Shown here in pieces: positions 19,710-31,244 of a stretch of 64,000 nucleotides of DNA. A program made the translations under genes and the position numbers. Each line of letters opens with the position of its first letter. Position 1 is the stretch's first letter. The notes under the pieces are model-generated. The model worked only from the letters and a program-made list of their open reading frames with translations, did no database searches and was not told the DNA's origin. Source of the DNA: Anodontia alba (lineage: Eukaryota > Mollusca > Bivalvia > Lucinida > Lucinidae); assembly GCA_964016985.1 (NCBI GenBank), contig OZ024821.1:10064550-10128549 (forward strand), given 5' to 3'.

Positions 19710-21420
19710 AACCAGTGGGTTGGGGCTTGACGATATGTCTTTGGTTTGGCCCGCCGTGGTTCAACTATTGGTTTTCATTTACTCTGGCATACAGTAGAAT
19801 TAGCCATGAGTACTCGTCTTTGTTTATTATAGTGATTAATTGGATTGTTTATGTTTTCGCTTTGATGCATTGACTGAGTTGGGGGCCTTTATGCGAACTG
19901 AATTTTTATGTATTTCTGTATTAAGAGTAGCATCGGGCCCAGGGTGAAGTTAGCTAGCTGTAAAAGTGCTTTAAACCCCACATGGTTTACTCTACTGATC
20001 GTTTTAAGGCGGTGGTCCCGGTGTTAGTCTTACTCTTTGTAGCTTTGCGGTTTATTCTACGAGGCGATTTGTTTTATATCTTATCTTGTGTCATTTTGTT
20101 CTTGTGCTTTTCAGTCCCTTTAGCATTGCAATTACCTCGCTTGGGGAAGAGAGAGCTAATCTTAGTGCTTTTCGTACGTTTGTTTGATTTGTGCTTGTTT
20201 GGATTTGTCGGTTTTCTCTTCCTCTTGGTGTCTGGGAAGGGCTGCGGTTTGTGATTGTGGCCCTCACTGGACTTTTCTCTTACCTTTTTGGACTGCTTAT
20301 CACTAGACTGGTTACTATTGGTAAACAAAGATCTGCAGGTGTTGCCTAGTTTGTATGACCCCTAGCCCCATTTCTTGACGTGTTGAGACTTATTGATCTT
20401 GACAGCTTCTACGCTGTCTGTGTCTCTGACCCTGTCAATTACTTTTGCCCCTCCCAATCGATGGCATGGTTAGTCTTAGCAATATGATCTGCCACTGCGC
20501 TTTTGTTAAAACAAAATTCAGATGAGGTTCGCTCTGGCCTGGTGTATACGTGTGGTACATTGTTTTGCAAATTTTTGATGTTTACTCAGCCTCAGTATGA
20601 AGTTTCTGCCCGTTCCTCCCATGTATTTAAATTCACAATTGTGGCACGGGATTTTTACACGACTTCACAGGTATTTTTCTTTTCCACTTTGTCTTCGGGA
20701 TGGATTAACGCTTTTTTCAGTGTTTAATGCGGTTGCTTATATACTGATATGTCGCGTTTATTTATTTATTTATTTTAATTTTCATTTTATTGTTTATTTA
20801 TCTATTTATTTTTTCATGATCCCAGCTACGCTCCGCTATAAGCCTTTGACAAATGAAATGACCACACAATCTTTGGATTAGTCGAAAACCCTCAAAAACT
20901 GACAAGAATAAATCCAACGGCGGTGTGGTTATTCCACGCAGCATCATGGACCTTAAAGTTTCCATTTGTGTACAACACATATCCTGATCAGACGGCGCGG
21001 ATGCCGTAGGGTAATCTGGGTATACTCTGGTCGCATATGTCATGAAGTTTTCTTTTTATTTGAAGAGTTTTATGCATTCGACACGATCCGCTTATTGAGC
21101 AGACGGATTGCAATGCAACAACATTTATTAGCTTAAACAAGGAAATAATTTGCGTCATTATACAAGTAATTAGCACAACATTAAAAAATCTCTTGTCGTC
21201 TTTCCTTCTTCATTTTCAGTCAGGACCGCACGTTAATCAATCATTCTCCTCGTCGCGAAAACATTTAAGTTTTGAAATGTTCGACCAGCGAAGATTCAGA
21301 TCAGCATGCCATATGCGTAGCGCTCATTACGCAAACTACGCAGGTTCGTAATGCCTAAAATATTTGCAATAAAGAGACATCCGCTAACATAAAATACTTT
21401 GCTTCTTCTTCTTTATAATA
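19710..21420. other. Mostly featureless
   Basis: No supported gene. There is a short hydrophobic ORF at 19982-20254 with no support, a TTTA-rich run at 20756-20815, and a GATCATGAAAA-like joint. The block after 19703 may be the 3' part of whatever carried the ORF at 19269-19703. Confidence 0.4.
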
Positions 21421-21530
21421 GAGGTTGCTCTTAAAGGAAATGATTTATCGTTTCCAAATTACGTGGCACTCTTAAAGGAATGAATTTGCTCCCACAGGGA
21501 GCAAAGTCTTTCCTTTAAAGGTAGTGTCTA
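21420..21530. repeat. Family K repeat
   Basis: CTCTTAAAGGAATGAATTTG, CTCCCACAGGGAGCAAA and a complement TTTCCTTTAAAG form a short palindrome. Similar blocks lie near 27958, 30115, 34924, 41470, 43760, 49300 and 56270. Confidence 0.6.
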
Positions 21531-21532
21531 TT

Positions 21533-21664
21533 TAACGAGTACACACAATCTATGTTTTTGAGCAGAAATAAGAAAAAAAAAATTGTATATCCCTGTGAAC
21601 CCCAGTTTTACTATATAAAAGTGAGTTTAAGGGGGTAAAATTTATATAGGTATGTTTTCGTGAG
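21533..21664 (+). mobile_element. Family A fragment A13 (right half)
   Basis: It begins inside the central hairpin at TTAACGAGTACACACAATC and runs to GGTATGTTTTCGTGA. The entire left half is missing. Confidence 0.88.
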
Positions 21665-22344
21665 GATTTGTTCCTATGTTCTGTGATTGTGGCTCTTCCT
21701 GGATATCTTTTTTACTGTGTTTCCTAATTCACGAGACTGTCCCTATATGGTTATGAATGTTTCCGAATCTGTTTGAAACTTACATATAATTGTCTCATTT
21801 CTTCTGTAAAAATGTAATCTACATCAAGCGACGTCTTAAAATGTGCCAAAGCTATCACAAGAGGTCAAAACCTCATTTGTCCTTAAAGGCAAGCCAAAAC
21901 TGATAGGTTACCATACAAACAATTAGTAAGCATACCAAACGAGCAAAGGCGTAACCGCCGGTTTAATAAGTAAAATAATTTGAGTGAGATCCGGTGTAGA
22001 ATTTGATTGAGCTAAATGTAAACAGATTGTGTAAGTGTTAATTCTCAGAATCTAATTGATTTATACGTACAGCTTATTGAATAAAATTACTGTTTACACC
22101 AAAGGAAAATCAGTGTATGTCCTACAACATCATATAGATGTTCTGCGCAAAGTAAGAATCTGGACAATTCCGGCATTGTCCTGCGCAATGTCAGAATTCT
22201 CACTTTGCCAGGCGAAGTAGGAATTCTTACTTTGCGCTAGACGATTTTGGAAATGCTCCTGCGCAAAGTAGGAATCGGGACAAAGTGAGAATATCTATCG
22301 TTGTACATTTATATGTTATTAGTGTGGGAGTTCGTGGGCATATA

Positions 22345-22510
22345 AAAAACTACCGTATTTACCCTAAGTATTAGGACACCATAACTCCTTACCATACTTG
22401 TTCTAAAATTAAAAAAAATAATAATTTACTACCTGTTGATATGTTTAAAATAGCGCTGAATGAGTAGCAAACAGAGTGAACCCTGATCAGACGCCGCTTT
22501 CTGCGCAAAA
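22345..22510 (-). repeat. Family D repeat inside element L
   Basis: Reverse orientation: TACCGTATTTACCCTAAGTA, GGACACC, AACTCCTTACCATACTTG and then GTGAACCCTGATCAGACGCC. It is truncated in the hairpin. Confidence 0.7.
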
Positions 22511-22600
22511 GTCACATAATGTTGTGTTTTGCTCTTCCTCTTGGTACCACAAGAAGTCTATAATGTTTTCATATGCGCACAATTTTTTTACACATATGTT

Positions 22601-22694
22601 TTTGCACAGTTTATTTCACAAACTTAACTCTCTTGAAAAAAGGCTTTAACCAGCCGAAACGTTGAGATTTGTTTGTGAAATAAGCTGTGCAAAA
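22601..22694. repeat. Inverted repeat
   Basis: TTTTGCACAGTTTATTTCAC at the left matches, inverted, GTGAAATAAGCTGTGCAAAA at the right with one mismatch. Confidence 0.75.
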
Positions 22695-23032
22695 ATATAA
22701 TGTATTTGTTGTTGCATCGAGCCATTCGGGGGTGGGATTCTACAGTTACAAGCATACATACGAAACGTTCATCTCTGGAAAACAACTAAACAGAAATCGC
22801 CATGGTTAAGCAAACAAAAGTGACCTTATCTCTTTTAGTGTTGCGGAAATACGAGTCAAGTACTGGTAAATATGCTTGGTTGTTTCTCAGAGGAAAATCA
22901 TCACAGAGATGCTTATAAATGTATGAATGTATAAAAGAATAAAACCAAATGTCGTTTGCTTTTTACAACATATCATAGGTTAACAATTAAAGCAAAATAA
23001 AGCATTAACCAAGTCCTTTGAAGTATGCCGAT

Positions 23033-23053
23033 CTCTCTCTCTCTCTCTCTCTC
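23033..23053. repeat. (CT)n microsatellite
   Basis: About ten CT units. Confidence 0.9.
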
Positions 23054-23466
23054 ATCAAAAAACAAAGAATAAATAAAACAAGAAAAAATGAAACTACTTT
23101 CGTCACGATGGTATATGTACATTCTGTTTCTAGAATTATGGGAAGTGCCTGTAAGGAAGAAATCTAAAGTTGTAGGGGCGTTGTTAGTTGGTAGGAGGAG
23201 CTGTGTCCCGTTTTTACATGTTGAAACTAATTCTCATTCCATCTTTCCACTAACCAAACTACTAGTTTATCATATTCTCCTTTTGTCCAAACTATTTCCA
23301 CTTTGCGCAGACACATGTACCTTATTTATCACCTGCAATATCTCCTGCGCAATTCTAGAACTGTCCGGTACAATTCCGGAATTGGCGGACAAAATGAGAA
23401 TTCTTACTTTGCGCAGGACAATTCCGGAATTGTCCCGATTCTTACTTTGCGCCGAACATAGATATA

Positions 23467-24172
23467 CAGTCGAATCTCGTTGGTTCGAGAATCTTTGGGA
23501 CCATGGAACATTGTTCAAGACATGGGTAGTTCAAACCACAGAGTGTTAATCATAGCGCCAGGTCAGGAAGCAAATGGGCATACTTTAGGGAAGTCTTTTC
23601 GATTTTCAATAAAGTAATGTTATGTTGAATGTACTCATTGGAATCGCCTCAATAAGGTAATTCTAACGAGTAAATACAGCATAAATTTTCGTGATAAATA
23701 AAAAAGTACCCCTTCACTATCCTTAAATATTTCTTTTATTTGAGCTGTCGGTAGAATTTTCTACGGACGCAAAAACGAGTTCAAATCAGTCACGATAAAC
23801 GAACCCTCGCCATGCGAGTCATTGGAATCACTGGAATACCTATGTTTTAGATAAACATGAAACAGGAAATAAGATTTCTCCATTTATTTCCGGTTTCTTT
23901 TTCCGCGTGGTGAACGAGATGCAACTGTCCGTCAAGAACATACGAAAATATATGAAATACTGGTATTTTTACTGTTTGTTTGTGACTTGTTAGAAAAATT
24001 GTTTTAGGCCTTGAACCCACACCTGACACTTATGATCATACGATTGCAACTTAGAGGGCATTTTGAGTACACATGCAATATCTAGGTCTAAAATGTATTA
24101 AACTATTTTTTGTGCTTCAGATCTATGAAAATGGTAGGAATATTGGACACCAGTAAATATCTGCTTGTTTTG
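23467..24172 (+). mobile_element. Pogo-like element Y1, right end unresolved
   Basis: It starts CAGTCGAATCTCGTTGGTTC after TA. A degraded central hairpin (ACTCATTGGAATCGCC and complement) lies near 23635-23665. Copies: 24484 and 61728. Confidence 0.7.
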
Positions 24173-25198
24173 GCGACGTCCTAAAATGGAAAAAAATATC
24201 ACAAGAGACCAAAAACTCATTTGCCGTTAAAGGCAAGCCAAAGTTGATAATCTACCATACCAACTCTTAGCAAGCATACTAAACGAGAGGATGCATAACC
24301 GCCGGTTTAATAAGTAAAATAATTTGAGTGGCGTCCGGTGTAGAATTTAATTGAGCTAAACGTAAACAGATTGTGTAAATAGTAACTCTCAGAATCTACT
24401 TGTTTTAGATGTACAGTTTATTGAATAAAAATGTTTACACCAAAGGAAAATCAGTGAATGTCATACAACATCATATAGATATACAGTCGAATCTCGTTGG
24501 CTCGAGAATCTTTGGGACCATGGAATATTGTTCAAGACCTGGGTAGTTGAAACCACAGAGTGTTAATCATAGCGCCAGATCAGGAAGCAAATGGGCATAC
24601 TTTAGGGAAGTCTTCTCGATTTGCAATAAAGTAATGTTATGTTGAATGTACTCATTGGAATCGCCTCGATAAGATGATTTTAATGAGTAAATACAGCATA
24701 TATTTTCGTGATAAAATAAAAAAGTACCCCTTAACTATCCCTAAATATTTCTTTTATTTGAGCCGTCGGTAGAATTTTCTAGGGACTCAAAAACGAGTTC
24801 GATTCACCGACGAAAAACATGTCATTGCTGTACGAGTCATTGGAATGTTTCTGTACCTACATTTTAGATAAACATGAAACAGGAAATAAAATTTCTCCCA
24901 TTATTTCCGGTTTCTTTTCCGCGTGGTGAACGGGCTTCTACAGTCCGTCAAGAACATGCGGAAAATGAGTGATATATATGTATTTATTACTATCAGTTTG
25001 TGACTTGTTAGAAGAAAGTTTGTTGTTTTTTTTACCTTGAACCCACACCTGAAACATCTGATCATATGATTGCAACTTAGAATGCATTTTGAGTACACAT
25101 GCAATATCCAGGTCTAAAATGTTACAAAATACTTGTAGAGCATCAGATCTATGAAAATGGTAAAAATATTGACACCAGTAAATATCTATTTGTTTTGC
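24173..25198 (+). repeat. Tandem duplication unit 2, without the insertion
   Basis: Directly abuts unit 1. It has CATATAGATATACAGTCG uninterrupted where unit 1 carries element L. The two units differ by many scattered substitutions, so the duplication is not recent. Confidence 0.92.
24484..25198 (+). mobile_element. Pogo-like element Y2, right end unresolved
   Basis: It starts CAGTCGAATCTCGTTGGCTC after TA at 24482-24483 and parallels Y1 through GTCCGTCAAGAACAT. Confidence 0.7.
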
Positions 25199-25365
25199 CT
25201 TTCATAGTTCTTTGCTTTCTGTTACATATTAATCCATTGTGCTAAAGCAGTCTGTCTGAAAACCATATTATTTTTCATAATGGAAGGTGTTTTCAGATAA
25301 AACAATCAGTAACCTTCTATACCATTTTTACTCATGTTTTTAGTAACACATTAGTATATCTTTCT

Positions 25366-25585
25366 GGGCCCAATTGTTCAAAGCGTCGTTAGCTTAACGA
25401 GCTCGTTAGTGGTCAAATTTTTAACTGCTCTAGTAAGTACAATATCTAATTCACAGGTATTTTTGCTGAAAAAATGCAAAAGCTACTCACATTTTTTTCA
25501 GCAAAAATATCAGCATATATGCCATATTTAACGATCAAGTTGTAACGTTAACTAACTACATCGTTAGTTTTGAACAACTGGGCCC
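25366..25585. mobile_element. Family G element G3
   Basis: It starts GGGCCCAATTGTTCAAAG and ends TTGAACAACTGGGCCC. The central palindrome has lost its first half: ATGCAAAAGCTACTCAC follows GCTGAAAAA directly. Confidence 0.9.
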
Positions 25586-25599
25586 TGGTGTTTTTGGCC

Positions 25600-25795
25600 T
25601 CAGAAAAAAACGGGTCGAAACGTGAGGAAACGTACCTTCTGACACGTGCGCCCAACGAAGACTCAAATCGCCTGCGCATCCACACAGCTGATCAGAATCT
25701 TCATTGTCCGCATGAAGAAACTTTGCATCCTTGGCTATCTAAAATGCATCCTGTAAAGGTTCTGACCAGGCTGGTCTGAATTTTTGCTAGGCGCA
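25600..25795. repeat. Family F repeat
   Basis: It carries AACGTGAGGAAACGTACCTT, CTGACACGTGCGCCCAACGA, AGCTGATCAGAATCTTC, GTCCGCATGAAGAAACTTTG and ATCCTTGGCTATCTAAAATG. Other copies: 33105, 36085, 46575, 53205, 54668, 58328 and 60780. Confidence 0.8.
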
Positions 25796-26162
25796 CTTAT
25801 TTTCAATAATGTTTAGATTTTGTTTCTGCAAAATAACACTTCCTGTCATTTTTTTGGTTACTAATCAGATTGTCCGACCGATTGATCACAGAAAGAGTAA
25901 GGATTGTTGTTTGCTCAAAGTGCTTTTAGTAACAAACTGTGCGGTATTCTCAATGCTATTTCTACCAGCTTCTTTTAATCTTTATTGTATTTGTTTTTCT
26001 TTTGCAATAAAGACTGAAATAAACATAAACACTTTTACTGGCTTGGTGAAACAAATTTCAGCGAGCCTACGTATCGCGAATCTTTATTGGCGCCAAAACA
26101 TACTACGGAACCCGGGAAGTGATATGCCAGTTTTATTTTCGAACAAAAACTTAATATCTTGG

Positions 26163-26165
<3 letters not shown>

Positions 26166-26252
<87 letters not shown>
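26166..26252. repeat. (TA)n microsatellite, about 86 bp
   Basis: A pure TA/AT run. Tyr/Ile reading frames across it are artefacts. Confidence 0.97.
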
Positions 26253-26811
26253 TGCGTGCATGTGTGTTTCTGTACACTCACAGTTGCAAAGGTTGTGCTG
26301 TGTCTAAAAAGGGGACGGAACGACAAACATAGAGAAAAACAATATTTTGTCTTGTGTATTTGAGGGAAGTGCGGGAAAACCCTAGCAGACTTTTCATTTG
26401 CTTCCTTCCTTAACCTAATCTACATTAGTACGAGTTTAATGCGTATTTTCTAGATGACGTACATGCTATTCTTTGACATATTCCATATTGTTTTTCGTAT
26501 GGACTACTTAATGCATTCGAACATTTAAAGGGATCCACAACATCACCTCTTGTTACTATGTTGGCTAGGGACACTGAAACTCTTCCGTATTGGTACAAGT
26601 GGGGTCACACAGGTATAATTTATCATGCAATCGAACGGAATCGTAAACAAAACTCGATTCATTTTATGTATTTGCTTGTTTGTTTGGTGACTTTATCCAG
26701 GGCATACGAAGTACTATGTATTGCCGAAGTGATATTTAATTTTGGTTTGTACGTGTTCGTATGCATGCATGTTTGTTCACATTGATCTGTCCATAATTTG
26801 AATAACTTTGA

Positions 26812-26897
26812 CCCAGCAAACACACATCGTCGTTACAACGTCGCTGCAATGCCACAACGTTGCAGCGACGTTGTTGCGACATGGTGTGTTTGCTGGG
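26812..26897. mobile_element. Family B MITE B4
   Basis: It starts CCCAGCAAACACACATC and ends GGTGTGTTTGCTGGG. Inner palindrome CAACGTCGCTGCAA and complement. The flanks are GA and TA, so a duplication is not exact here. Confidence 0.88.
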
Positions 26898-26934
26898 TAG
26901 CCTGTTTATTGGTTATGGATACACTTGGTAGACG

Positions 26935-27380
26935 TCTGCCATTTTTTGGGCCAGGGAGACGACTTTTGTGCCTTACTGTTTGCTTTCCTCTACACTCGTG
27001 TCCGTCTGAAAATGAGCATCACAACAACATACCTATATGATTTTGACCCCTTTAAACCCCACTTTTATATAGTAAAACTGGGGTTTACAGGAGTATACAT
27101 TTTTTTCTTATTTTAGCTCGAAAATATATATTGAGGGTATTTGTTAGAACCGCCTCGCCGATGCGGTTCTAATTGGTATACACAATCTATGTTTTGAGTA
27201 GAAACATGAAATTTATCAGAGTTTTTTATCTGAAAATTATCAGTTTTTGGAGCATATTTTCTATATATTTGAAAATAGGCGTGTTTTCGTAATGCTACTT
27301 TATAAGGAAAAAATTTGCTTCATAAGGAAAAATTTGCTCACCTTGTTTCATATGAAACGCCAAGTGTTAATTTCTCTGAA
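26935..27380. repeat. Family K repeat split by A4
   Basis: ACTGTTTGCTTTCCTCTACA and GTCTGAAAATGAG lie left of A4. CTACTTTATAAGGAAAAAAT lies right, matching the order CTGTTTGCTTTCC...CTACTCTAAAAGGAAAG seen at 34924-35010. Confidence 0.65.
27017..27294 (-). mobile_element. Family A element A4, nested in family K
   Basis: In reverse orientation it starts CATCACAACAACATACC and ends GGCGTGTTTTCGTAATG. All family parts are present, including the hairpin tip CGCCTCGCCGATGCGG. The left flank ends GAG and the right flank starts CTA, with no duplication. Confidence 0.93.
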
Positions 27381-27914
27381 ATATTATAAAAAATGAATGT
27401 TGTTAGCTACCTTTTGCTCAGCATCTTTCAAAGGTTAATACAATAATAAAAATGTAATGTCATGAAAAAATGGCTCTTCGGGTTTATATCAACAGTAAAG
27501 ATCCAGACCAGACAGCTACGCCAAACTATCAGATAATGTCCTCCTCTGAGCAGTGATATATTCTACTGTATCAAATACCTCTGCAAGCGGACAACGATGG
27601 CCTTTATCAGACTGTGCACAGTCTGATGAAGGCTGCCGCTGTCCTCATATACCCTGCCGGTGTTTCGACTTAAAATCTACAACTTATTTTTGAACGCCTA
27701 GAGGGAAAGTGAGATATATCCTGCTAGTTACCCCGTTAACTATGGTGGCAAAAATGTCATGAAAGTAATCTTGTTTGCTCTAAATGAAATACGCTATATA
27801 ACCTCTAATAATTCCGAGGATTATGTCCATTTAAAAACAGCTCAGACTGTGATTTCCTTTATACACTTGAAACATTTTGGAATGCCTTGGCAGATTTTCT
27901 GTCATTTTTTACAC

Positions 27915-27918
<4 letters not shown>

Positions 27919-27953
<35 letters not shown>
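27919..27953. repeat. Poly(T) run
   Basis: About 35 T preceding a family K piece at 27955-28035. Confidence 0.9.
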
Positions 27954-27955
<2 letters not shown>

Positions 27956-28093
27956 TAACTTCTTGTTTGCTTTTCTGCATACCTCCTCTGAAAAAGGGTC
28001 TACTCTTAAAGGAAAGACTTTGCTTCAAAGTAAGACAAAGTATGTTTAGGTTTAGATGCGTGGCCTGCCCTTAAAGTGCACCATTCCCCTTAG

Positions 28094-28097
<4 letters not shown>

Positions 28098-28182
<85 letters not shown>

Positions 28183-28193
28183 TATATATAAAG
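28098..28193. repeat. (AT)n microsatellite, about 95 bp
   Basis: A nearly pure AT run with one TG break at about 28169. Confidence 0.97.
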
Positions 28194-28467
28194 AATATAC
28201 CGATGCGGAAAGTTAAAGTAAAGTTCTTATTTATTTTGATTGTCATCTATGGTAGATCGTAGGAATTTCGTTCTCCTAATTTCAATAGTGCCACAAAATA
28301 AAAAAAATCAAATAAATAACTAAAGGTATCAGGTTTCATATATTACCTTACGTTAACAGTCTATGTAATTTGTACCCCCATGTTCCCCCTATACTATATA
28401 GTTTAAACAGGAGTATGAAGGGGTCAACATTGTTAGGGAATTTCATAATTTCGCAGTGTTAAAACCA

Positions 28468-28694
28468 GGACCCAGTTGTTCAAAGTATCGTTAGCTTAAC
28501 AAGCTCGTTAGTGATCAAAATGTAAACTGTTCTAGTAAGTACAATATCTAATTCACAGGTATTTTTGCTGAAAAAAATGCATAAGCTACTCACGATTTTT
28601 TCAGCAAAAATATTAACATATATCCCATATTTAATGATCAAAGTTTTAACGAGACACTAACTAACGATATCATTAGTTTTGAATTACTATGCCC
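28468..28694. mobile_element. Family G element G4
   Basis: It starts GGACCCAGTTGTTCAAAG and ends with a degraded TTGAATTACTATGCCC. The central palindrome is partly lost (ATGCATAAGCTACTCAC). Confidence 0.88.
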
Positions 28695-28769
28695 AGATTT
28701 TCTTATTTCTTCACATAACTATATGAGTCGAATCCTATAAAAAAAACCAAAAAAAAAAACCGGTAATAG

Positions 28770-28960
28770 TATATCCGAACAACAAAGGTTCGGGCGAGCT
28801 TGCGCAGCCTCGCCAGAACCTTTGCTATTCGCCCACGTAGGCGGTAGACACAGGGACAACCTTCAGCCAAATAACTAGACTTTGGCTTCTCTAAGGGGTC
28901 GGGCATGCGCACTGAAAATTTGATTCGACGCAAAATTCGAAAACCTTTTTTCTCGCGACG
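28770..28960. repeat. Inverted repeat, family M-like
   Basis: ACAAAGGTTCGGGCGAGCTT is matched inverted by CTCGCCAGAACCTTTG. Then comes ATGCGCACTGAAAATTTGAT with a Cys-less shadow ORF. A related GAACTTTGCTATTCGC is at 11466. Confidence 0.6.
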
Positions 28961-30100
28961 CCTGTTTGCCTAGGTCAGTCTTCCCGTATACAATTATTTA
29001 AGGTAAATACGATGAATTTGGGGGCGTGTAGGGGTGTGGGAGGCGCGGGTTAGTCTTCGGAAAATAGACTTAATGATGTGCGTATTTTCATATTTTGAAA
29101 GGTGTCTTTTGGCTGGTTGCCATTCTATTTTCATATAGTAATAAGCTACAAATGAGGTATTTCAGTCATTTGCAGGAATTCAGATGCAGTCAGAAGTCAA
29201 AATTTAGGTGCACGCCTGCTTGTTATTATCGATTCACCATTGATCGTTTTGAGCACACTGCCAACTGATCTCGTTCTAACATCAAAGCAGGTGCCATTAA
29301 GACGAGTCGTGTCCTTGTTACATTTGTACACCTGTATGAAACGTATAGTTCTACGTGTAAAGCGTTTTTGGGAATCAATCCTAATATATAAACTTTGTTT
29401 TCTGAATTCTCCACAAGACATATGTTTTGTGCAGAACTGTTAAAATATTTACCATTAGACTTCTCGTATCTAAAGCTGTATAAGCCGTGATATTTTCACC
29501 ATACATGTGTAATTTTATGATATGGAAAATGAGGTAAGACATTCTAGTTATGAAACAGATTGAGACAATTTTTGTGCAGTAAAATACTGCCAGAAGTATA
29601 AAACATTGAAAAGCAGAAGTGGTTTAAAAACTGCAAAATTCTGGAAAACATGCCTTGTAGTGTATATGTATATCCTTCCCGTCCTTAGTACCTATTTATC
29701 TATACATTATGGGGGGAGTGGGTGTGGAACATAGGGTATACATTACATAGACCTGTTAATATTTCTGCAAAATAGAATTTTACATGTCATGCTGATTAGG
29801 ATGATGGTACTCGCTTGAAGAAGTTTTATTGCAATCAAAATTATAGTTTGAGGCTTTACAATGGATAATATGAGGGATACCATAAAATGTGTTTACTTCG
29901 AATTTCTTCATGATGATATTATGCATCATTATATGATTAAATTTCCTTGCTATATCAGCACATTCGACCGTGAAATGATTATTTAATATATACATAGGCG
30001 TAGCACTTATTACGCACATTAAGCATGTGCGTAACATGCATTACATGTGTATGAAAAAATCAATATTATTAGCAATAAAGAGACAACAACTAAAAAACCG
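28960..30100. other. No feature seen
   Basis: No gene, palindrome or family copy was recognised. Short ORFs on both strands have no support. Confidence 0.5.
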
Positions 30101-30459
30101 GTTTGCTTCTTTACCATAGGGACTGCTCTTGAAGGAAATAATAGATCGCTTCCAAAACAGGGCTACTTTTAAAGGAGAGAATTGGCTCCCAGAGCCCTAA
30201 TTTGGAAGAGATACTAGAGAGAAATTTTCCAGATTTTCCTGGGTGCGAGTAAACATATCGTTTTAGCTGCGTCACTAATATATCAATTTGCGTATTGACT
30301 TCTAAGCAGACAAACACATTTATAAGCTTTCACACTATTTCTTTAAAATATCTGCACACACATATAACTGTTCAAAATTTTAAAGGTCGTACTCATCATC
30401 GCAGATACACTGCACACTTCTTAGGCCATGCATTGCTAAAAGATGCAGAGCACCGGATT

Positions 30460-30564
30460 CCCAGCTAGTATTCTTTATAAATTTATAGCGGCCGTTATCG
30501 GCCCGTCAGCTACCCTGGCGGGCCGATATCAGCCGCTATAGATTTATGAAGAATGCTTACTAAT
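30460..30564. mobile_element. Family C MITE C1 (right end degraded)
   Basis: It starts CCCAGCTAGTATTC. The palindromic centre is GGCCGTTATCGGCCCGTC, the spacer AGCTACCC, then TGGCGGGCCGATATCAGCC. The right end lacks the terminal CTGGG. Confidence 0.88.
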
Positions 30565-30769
30565 CCAAAGTTCTATACAAATATACCTGCATATTAGAGA
30601 GTTCCATTGTTTGCCTGTTTCTAAAGTGTTTTATGTCTGCTTTGATGCCAGAATTAGTCAAAATGTCCTTTGAACTTAAAACACAGAAGTTGAGGGCTAT
30701 AGAGCATTTGTAAAACATGAAAAATAAATACATGTAATAGGAAAATCAATGTAAGTCCTGCCAGCAACG

Positions 30770-31005
30770 GCTTGCCAGCAAGCCATTTTACTATTTATTC
30801 TATAAATCGGATATCTGATTTAATATACTAGTACATATCAGATACCTTATATAATATATAAGATATCTTATAAATGATTTTAGATATCATATAAATAAGA
30901 TATCTTATATGTCAATTAAGATATCTTATATGTTATCCAATATAAGATATCTGATACAATATATAAGATGCCTTTTTGCGTAATGAATAGTAAAACAGCC
31001 TGTCA
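30770..31005. repeat. AT-rich foldback with AAGATATCTTATA repeats
   Basis: The arms TTTTACTATTTATT and AATGAATAGTAAAA enclose about 155 bp of degenerate AGATATCTTATA copies, each itself palindromic. Confidence 0.7.
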
Positions 31006-31244
31006 TATTTTATACCCTTCTGAATGTCCATCTTTGAAAATTTTCAATCTTTTTAATATTTTCTTCTTGTATGGCGCATCAGGCCCTGGGACTTTCTTAT
31101 TATTGTGTGGTAGACATGTACCGTAATGAACCGCTGTGAATCTGCACTAAGACAGTCATGTCACGATAGGTCATGGTAAGTGTTTCCTTCCCCAATGCAC
31201 AACTGACAGATCTTGTCCAAATTACACATGCTATATGTTTCTTA

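Larger units (their letters stand above)
22140..23457. mobile_element. Family L element, 1318 bp, with 6-bp duplication ATAGAT
   Basis: The left end GTTCTGCGCAAAGTAAGAAT and the right end ATTCTTACTTTGCGCCGAAC are inverted matches. Near both ends GGACAATTCCGG-type palindromes recur. ATAGAT flanks both sides (22134-22139, 23458-23463), and the other tandem unit has the empty site with one ATAGAT. Inside are a family D-like piece (22345-22510), an inverted repeat (22601-22694) and a CT run (23033-23053). No transposase is seen, so it is non-autonomous. Confidence 0.88.
21828..24172 (+). repeat. Tandem duplication unit 1 (about 1.02 kb plus a 1.3-kb insertion)
   Basis: It starts GCGACGTCTTAAAATG and matches unit 2 (24173-25198) along its whole length: the CCGCCGGTTTAATAAGTAAA block, GTTTACACCAAAGGAAAATC, the pogo-like CAGTCGAATCTCGTT start at 23467, AAACATGAAACAGGAAATAA and CAGTAAATATCTG. 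Without the insertion at 22140-23457 and one 6-bp duplication, it is 1021 bp against 1026 bp. Confidence 0.92.

Noticed and set aside
23088..23549. 153-codon open frame (+)
   Set aside because: It crosses the right end of element L and the start of the pogo-like Y1, so it joins unrelated repeat sequence.
25809..26363. 184-codon open frame (+)
   Set aside because: Its C-terminal third is a Tyr/Ile translation of the TA microsatellite, and the rest shows no motif or conservation.
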